Shown: piece by piece, positions 15,974 through 19,756 of the stretch | How positions within the stretch are numbered: the first letter of the stretch is position 1 | How the letters are laid out: the number at the start of each line of letters is the position of its first letter | NCBI GenBank assembly: GCA_007119345.1 | Contig: SKPV01000014.1 | Coordinates: 1-19,756 of the forward strand | Source: Halovivax sp. | GTDB lineage: Archaea > Halobacteriota > Halobacteria > Halobacteriales > Natrialbaceae | Length of the DNA stretch: 19,756 nt | Reading direction: 5' to 3' | The notes under the pieces: model-generated | Told to the model about the DNA's origin: nothing | The model's database searches: none | Seen by the model: the letters and a program-made list of their open reading frames with translations, nothing else | Translations under genes and position numbers: made by a program

Positions 15974-15998
15974 AGAACCTAACCGGTTCTAGTATACC
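15974..15998 (+). promoter_or_regulatory. Palindromic element and box A upstream of DUF7344 gene 1
   Basis: AGAACC-TAACC-GGTTCT (15974-15990, containing the perfect palindrome AACCGGTT) is followed at once by AGTATACC (15991-15998), a good box A. The arrangement matches an activator or repressor site touching the promoter. It could serve the DUF7344 gene at 16067 (leader about 45 nt). Confidence 0.45.
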
Positions 15999-16066
15999 CT
16001 TAGGAGTGAACGAATTCTTTGTCGCGATACGAGCCGGCGGCCGACGGCCGAATCGATCCGAGACAA

Positions 16067-16423
16067 ATGTCCCCTCCCCCGAACGCGACGACTGACGATG
16101 GTACGAAAGCAGTGGAACTGACCGAGAGCGACCGTCACGAATTGCTCGCGGCGGAGCGACGCCGACTGACGCTCGATATCCTCGAGGGAAAGACGGCGTC
16201 GATCGAACTCGCGTCGCTGGCGACCGGGATCGCCGCACGCGAGCGCGGGCTCGACGCCGCCGACGAGGACGTCGTCAAGCGCGTGACGGTCTCGCTCCAC
16301 CACACGCACCTGCCCATAATGGTCGATGCGGGCGTTCTGGACTACGATCCGGAGGCCAAACGGATCGATCCGTCCGGGAGGACCGTCGGCGGCAGCCGAC
16401 CGAATCGCACCGCTCGCCGATGA
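16067..16423 (+). CDS. DUF7344 family protein 1 (winged-helix-like)
   Basis: A 118-aa acidic soluble protein. The core is RHELLAAERRRLTLDILEGK, followed by SIELASLATGIAARE and ending in VTVSLHHTHLPIMVDAGVLDYD. This is the haloarchaeal DUF7344 pattern, which I read as a winged-helix DNA-binding fold (helix, helix-turn-helix, then HHTHLP and wing). Transcription control is inferred from the fold. The frame is open from 16019 via a TTG, but the ATG at 16067 is preferred. It diverges from the large Bat-type gene, with 244 bp between them carrying palindromes and a box A. A related gene lies at 19212. The stop TGA overlaps an ATG in another frame (ATGA at 16420), but the frame so opened looks non-coding. 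Confidence 0.85.
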   Translation: MSPPPNATTDDGTKAVELTESDRHELLAAERRRLTLDILEGKTASIELASLATGIAARERGLDAADEDVVKRVTVSLHHTHLPIMVDAGVLDYDPEAKRIDPSGRTVGGSRPNRTARR

Positions 16424-16693
16424 ACGCTCGAGCACGTCTCGCAGATCCGTACCGGGAACCCTCTTGGGCCCGCGGGGAGACGCGAATCGTGCGGCGTCGA
16501 CGGGACGGAGACCCTGCCCGCCGTCGACCGGCAAGCGGTCGGGGTCGGGCCGGTCGTCGCGTCCCTCGACCCCGCGGCGGGATATTCGCCGGAACGGACG
16601 GCGGCGTGGGCCGCCGTGGACCGCCGGGTGACGCGCGAAACGACCCGCCCGAGAGAACCACCGACTCGTCCGGCGGTCCCACCGACTGATCGA

Positions 16694-17218
16694 ATGACCG
16701 CCGATCGACGATCCGATCCGCCGTCCGATGCCGCCGCGAGCGGCCGCGCCGTCCACGAGAATCGCGCCGTCGAGATCCTCCTGATCGAAGCGAACCGAGG
16801 CGACGTCCGTCTCCTCCGCGAGCTGTTCGCCGAGGCCGGCATCGGAAACGACGTCCACGTCGCGTACACGGCGGACGAGGCGCTCGACTTCGTCCTCCGG
16901 CGAGGCGAGTACGTCGATGCGCCGCGTCCGGACGTCGTCCTCGCGGACCTGCACCCGTTCGAAACGCGCAGCGAGGGCGTCGTGGACGCGTTCGCCGATC
17001 ACCTCGAACTGCGCGAGATTCCGACGATCGTGTTGGCGAGTTCGGCGACCGAAGCCGATCTCGTCCGGTCGGCCGGCATCGACGCGGACGCGTACGTCCA
17101 GAAGCCGATCGATCCCGGCGAATTCGTCGACCTCGTCCTGGAGTTCGACGGCTTCGGGATCACGGTCGTCCGCGAGTCGGCCGACGGAGACGGCGGATCG
17201 TCCCGCGATCGCGAGTGA
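16694..17218 (+). CDS. Single-domain response regulator (receiver) 1
   Basis: A 174-aa protein with one CheY-like receiver at about residues 26-150 and no output domain. The start of the fold is VEILLIEANRGDVRLLRELF. Phospho-acceptor D85 lies in DVVLADLHP, switch residue S116 or S117 in LASS, and K137 in VQKPID. After D85 the sequence PFETRSEGV replaces the usual LPxMDG, so the active-site loop is unusual. Such haloarchaeal Rcp-like receivers relay phosphate from hybrid-less PAS kinases. The N-terminal 25 residues are polar and variable. The ATG at 16694 is preferred, although the frame is open back to 16424. It is convergent with receiver 2 (17497). Confidence 0.82.
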   Translation: MTADRRSDPPSDAAASGRAVHENRAVEILLIEANRGDVRLLRELFAEAGIGNDVHVAYTADEALDFVLRRGEYVDAPRPDVVLADLHPFETRSEGVVDAFADHLELREIPTIVLASSATEADLVRSAGIDADAYVQKPIDPGEFVDLVLEFDGFGITVVRESADGDGGSSRDRE

Positions 17219-17414
17219 GACCGCAAAATCGAGGTGGCGACGGTAGCCGGCCATCCACGGTCGAACCCTCGTCGCCGTGAACGGCCGCCGTCCGACCGGT
17301 TTCCATGACGGTCGAATTCGTGCGTACCGATCGAACGGATCCGTCGCGAGTACCGCGGTCGGTCCGTCTCCGCGGGATGGGCCGGCGCATCGTCCGAGAG
17401 AGTCGCCACGTCGG

Positions 17415-17433
17415 CGTAGCCGAACCGGCTACG
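17415..17433. terminator. Hairpin between convergent receiver genes
   Basis: CGTAGCCG-AAC-CGGCTACG forms a perfect 8-bp stem with a 3-base loop. It lies between two converging genes, so it could end transcription from one or both, but no oligo-T tract follows on either strand. The role is uncertain. Confidence 0.4.
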
Positions 17434-17496
17434 TAGCGTCGCTGAGGCCTTCGGTCGGTCGGCAGTCGAGAGACCGCGACGGCGAGCGACGGAACG

Positions 17497-17955
17497 TCAC
17501 CTCTCCTTCGGTGGGAGGCGGACGAGTTTCAGCCAGAATTCCTCGATCGCCCGCGCGAGACGATCGAACTCGGCCGACGAGTCGGGCTTTCGCAGGTACG
17601 CGTTCGCGTGGAGCTCGTACGAGCGGACGATGTCCTCCGACGCGTCCGACGGCGTGAGCACGAGGACGGGAATCTGGCGCAGTTCGGCGCTCTCTTTGAG
17701 TTCGGCGAGGAGCTCGGGACCGTCGTCGTCCGACAGGTGAAGGTCGAGCAGGACGAGGTCCGGGCGGGGCGCGTCGGCGTGCTCGCCGCGCTGATCGATG
17801 AACTCGAACGCCTCCTCGCCGTCGGAGACGACCGCGACCTCGTTCGTCGTCGGCGTGCTCTCGAACGACTCGATGAACCGGGAGACGCGATCGGGGTTCG
17901 GTTCGACGAGGAGAACGTCGTAGAGACGATCGGACTCCGAGAAATTATAACTCAC
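17497..17955 (-). CDS. Single-domain response regulator (receiver) 2
   Basis: A 152-aa single receiver. The fold runs from YDVLLVEPNPDRVSRFIESF to the C-terminal helix. D71 in PDLVLLDLHLSDDDGPELL is the phosphate acceptor, T101 in VLVLTPSDAS the switch residue and K123 in YLRKPD the conserved Lys; all key residues are present. No DNA-binding domain follows, so it probably relays a signal to a separate partner. The open frame reaches a TTG at 17976, but a GTG at 17955 (MSYNFSESDRLYDVLL) is more likely; no ATG is available nearby. It shares the RGExxDAPRPD segment with receiver 1 and is probably an old paralog. No kinase is adjacent except the broken one at 10862. Confidence 0.86.
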   Translation of the reverse strand: MSYNFSESDRLYDVLLVEPNPDRVSRFIESFESTPTTNEVAVVSDGEEAFEFIDQRGEHADAPRPDLVLLDLHLSDDDGPELLAELKESAELRQIPVLVLTPSDASEDIVRSYELHANAYLRKPDSSAEFDRLARAIEEFWLKLVRLPPKER

Positions 17956-18455
17956 TTTCGAGCACCAGTAGTCCAATCTGCGGGTCGAACGTCGATAGCT
18001 ACCGCGTCAAAATGTGTAGGGGCGAAGCGATCACGACCGCCTCGACCCCGCGGCCGCGTGGATGCTGCGACCCGATTCGCGGCGGAGCGGATGCTGGGAC
18101 TCGAACCGCGGCGGAGCGGATGCTGCGAACGGGTTCGCGACCGCTCAGATGCACAACCCGACTCACGGCCCCGCCTCGGATCGGTGGCACACGGGCGGTC
18201 GTCCGATCGTCTCGTCCGAGCGCACACTGCCGGGTCGGCTTCCTCCCGCAACTAAAGTCGTGGGCTTCCGCCTCGAATCCGTGTGATCGTATCGCGCTAT
18301 CAGTCCTCTGCCGGCGCGACGAACATCGGACGGGCGGCGAGCGCATCAGCCGTCGCCGCTCGTCCCGCCGGTCGGTCGAACGGTCGTATCGACCGCGCTT
18401 TCGACCCGTGAGAACATCCCGTCGCCTTTTCTCGTTCGACCGCCCGCTATCCGGC
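17956..18455. other. Divergent intergenic region with 29-bp repeats
   Basis: 500 bases between receiver 2 and the HTH_10 gene. It holds the tandem array at 18061-18176. A frame open from 18012 into the HTH_10 gene has Arg/Cys/Pro-rich sequence over the repeats and is not believed to be coding. CTTTTC near 18427 may be a weak box A for the gene at 18456. Confidence 0.5.
18061..18176. repeat. Tandem repeat array, 29-bp unit, about 4 copies
   Basis: Copies at 18061-18089, 18090-18118, 18119-18147 and a diverged one at 18148-18176. Units start GATGCTGCGACCCGATTCG or a variant, and the first two end GGCGGAGCG. Each copy keeps the register at exactly 29 bp. It shares the core GGATGCTGCG and a nearby GCGGAG with the 25-bp array at 9041-9135. 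Confidence 0.82.
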
Positions 18456-19103
18456 ATGAGCCTATTCGGGGAATTCCACGTTCCCGCCGCCGAGTTCGCA
18501 CTCGGCGATACGTTACGCGAGCTTCCAGAGGTGGCCGTCGAGGTCGAGCGCGTCGTCGCGACGGACGGGGTGCTCACGCCGTACTTCTGGGTGAGCGGCG
18601 ACGACGTCGAGGAGTTCGAGGCCGCGAGCGAGACCGACCCCACGGTTCGCGATCTCCGTCGGTTGGACGACTTCGAGCGGTCCACCTTGTTCCGGGCCAA
18701 GTGGACGGCCAAGACGGACGCCGTCGTCTACGCGTACACCCAGGTCGGCGCGACCATCCTCGAGGCCAGCGGGCGCTGTGACGAGTGGACGCTCTGCATG
18801 CGATTCGACGAGTACGAGGATCTCCATCGGTTCCAGAACCACTGCGACGAGCGAGCGGTTCCGTTTCGACTCGGTCAGCTCCACGAGCTCGCCCAGCCCC
18901 GAACGGGGAGGCAGTACGGCCTGACCGAAAAGCAGAACGACGCCCTCGTGACCGCGTGGGAGATGGAGTATTTCACCTCAGGGGACGTGACCCTCGCGGA
19001 CGTCGCCGCGGAGCTGGACATCACCCCCCAGTCGCTGTCGGAACTGCTCCACCGGGGGTACCGAACGCTGGTCGAGCAGACCCTCGTCGTGACCGCCGAA
19101 TGA
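18456..19103 (+). CDS. Bat-type HTH_10 transcription regulator
   Basis: A 215-aa cytoplasmic protein. Residues 1-145 form a Bat-like N-terminal domain (SLFGEFHVPAAEFALGDTL, then VVYAYTQVGATILEASGR), likely a ligand- or partner-binding region. Residues 156-208 are the HTH_10 domain: LTEKQNDALVTAWEMEYF, then VTLADVAAELDITPQSLSEL as the helix-turn-helix, then LLHRGYRTLVEQTL. The ATG at 18456 begins at the family N-terminus; upstream DNA in the same frame is repeat sequence. The N-terminus has no PAS or GAF, unlike the large regulator at 12481. DNA target genes cannot be deduced. It is followed 108 bp later by DUF7344 protein 2 on the same strand, which may be under its control or in the same unit. 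Confidence 0.9.
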   Translation: MSLFGEFHVPAAEFALGDTLRELPEVAVEVERVVATDGVLTPYFWVSGDDVEEFEAASETDPTVRDLRRLDDFERSTLFRAKWTAKTDAVVYAYTQVGATILEASGRCDEWTLCMRFDEYEDLHRFQNHCDERAVPFRLGQLHELAQPRTGRQYGLTEKQNDALVTAWEMEYFTSGDVTLADVAAELDITPQSLSELLHRGYRTLVEQTLVVTAE

Positions 19104-19150
19104 ATCGGACGGGGTGTGCGCGAAACCGAACGCCCGCCGAGCCGACGCGC

Positions 19151-19175
19151 ACATAAAATCCTTCCATCGAAGGAT
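19151..19175 (+). promoter_or_regulatory. Box A plus inverted repeat upstream of DUF7344 gene 2
   Basis: ACATAAAAT (19151-19159) is a good box A. It overlaps the first arm of a perfect inverted repeat, ATCCTTC-CATC-GAAGGAT (19158-19175). A protein bound to this site would cover the promoter and start site region, so a repressor operator is a natural reading. The leader to the ATG at 19212 would be about 30 nt. Confidence 0.5.
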
Positions 19176-19211
19176 GAGCGCTGAAGGAACGCCCTCTGCT
19201 ATCCAACGGAA

Positions 19212-19571
19212 ATGGACGCCGGACCGAGCGAGTTCGACATCGCTCTGGAGTTGTGCCGCGACGAGCCTCGACGGATCGCCCTCGCCGTCATCGAGAGGGA
19301 ACGGCGGGCGCTCACGCTGAACGACCTGACGAGAGCGGTTGCGGAGGAACGTCACGGCGCGCCGATCACCGACGTTCCCGGCGACGACGTGAACCGAATC
19401 CACCTGTCGCTGCACCATCGACACGTACCGAAATTGTCGGATGCGGACGTCGTCGAGTACGACCGAGAGCGCGGGCTGGTGGAACCGACCGACCGATTCG
19501 ATCGATTGGGACCGCACCTGTCGGCGATCATCGAGGCGGATCCCGAGCTGGAGATCCTCGACGCCGACTGA
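19212..19571 (+). CDS. DUF7344 family protein 2 (winged-helix-like)
   Basis: A 119-aa acidic soluble protein of the same family as the product at 16067. The core is LELCRDEPRRIALAVIERER, then LTLNDLTRAVAEERHG, then NRIHLSLHHRHVPKLSDADVVEYD. The LSLHHRHVPKL segment corresponds to VSLHHTHLPIM in protein 1. A winged-helix DNA-binding role is inferred. The C-terminal tail (HLSAIIEADPELEILDAD) is acidic and differs from protein 1. The ATG at 19212 is preceded by a promoter with an inverted repeat. It lies 108 bp after the HTH_10 gene, same strand, with its own box A. Confidence 0.85.
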   Translation: MDAGPSEFDIALELCRDEPRRIALAVIERERRALTLNDLTRAVAEERHGAPITDVPGDDVNRIHLSLHHRHVPKLSDADVVEYDRERGLVEPTDRFDRLGPHLSAIIEADPELEILDAD

Positions 19572-19712
19572 GGGCGTTCGACCGGGCACCGGTTCGATCG
19601 ATCGAATTCGTCTCGGCTCCGAACCCGGCCGGGGCCGATTCCGGTCGCGCCCATCGCCGTCTCGCCCGGCCAATCCAACTGCCGTCGGTAGTCTCACAGG
19701 ATCTGTTATTCG

Positions 19713-19756
19713 CCACACGGACGCGCACGAGAGTCGGTTTTCACCACACGGACGCG
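19713..19756. repeat. Direct repeat at the window edge
   Basis: The 13-mer CCACACGGACGCG occurs at 19713-19725 and again at 19744-19756, a spacing of 31 bp. The second copy ends at the last base of the window, so this may be the start of another tandem array like the four seen inside. Confidence 0.5.

Noticed and set aside
16420..16689. 89-codon frame whose ATG overlaps the stop of DUF7344 gene 1 (ATGA)
   Set aside because: The overlap looks like translational coupling, but the translation is Arg/Gly/Pro-rich and shows no protein-like pattern.
15989..17254. Minus-strand open frame of 421 codons across DUF7344 gene 1 and receiver 1
   Set aside because: Arg-rich translation without domains, opposite two recognisable plus-strand genes.

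Overview
The window looks like a haloarchaeal (class Halobacteria) chromosome segment. The DNA is GC-rich and the proteins are very acidic. It carries genes typical of halophilic archaea: the KH/beta-CASP nuclease FttA (aCPSF1), an archaeal RNase J, a Tat-type lipoprotein, Bat-type HTH_10 regulators, and proteins of the DUF7504 and DUF7344 type. Several starts have an AT-rich box A about 25-32 bp upstream, the usual layout for leaderless archaeal mRNAs. No transposase, integrase, CRISPR array or rRNA was seen.

Left part (1-9615), mostly housekeeping and transport: the 3' end of an RNase J gene (+); a DUF7504-like protein (+); an MFS transporter (-); FttA (-); an M20 metallopeptidase (+); a two-gene unit of a DUF3179 lipoprotein and a small CC-motif membrane protein with ATGA overlap (+); and a four-helix membrane protein (-). 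Two beta-CASP nucleases, RNase J and FttA, lie about 3 kb apart.

Middle (9616-10816): a mostly gene-free stretch with tRNA-Arg(TCT) (-). Its 3' end plus the flank beyond it is present a second time as a degenerate copy 127 bp away. A 55-aa DUF1059 protein (-) follows.

Right part (10817-19756), almost entirely signal transduction: a frameshifted, N-terminally incomplete PAS-GAF histidine kinase (+); a 1113-aa HTH-PAS(x5)-GAF-Bat-HTH_10 regulator (-); a divergent DUF7344 protein (+); two convergent single-domain receivers (+ and -); a second HTH_10 regulator (+); and a second DUF7344 protein (+). A reasonable inference is a sensory and transcription-control island in which separate receivers, Bat-type regulators and small winged-helix proteins cooperate, but no target gene is visible.

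The least explained structure is a set of four short non-coding tandem-repeat arrays, with units of 28, 35, 25 and 29 bp, all in intergenic DNA, and two of which share a short core. Palindromes upstream of the large Bat-type gene, of its divergent DUF7344 neighbour and of the second DUF7344 gene are the best regulatory candidates.
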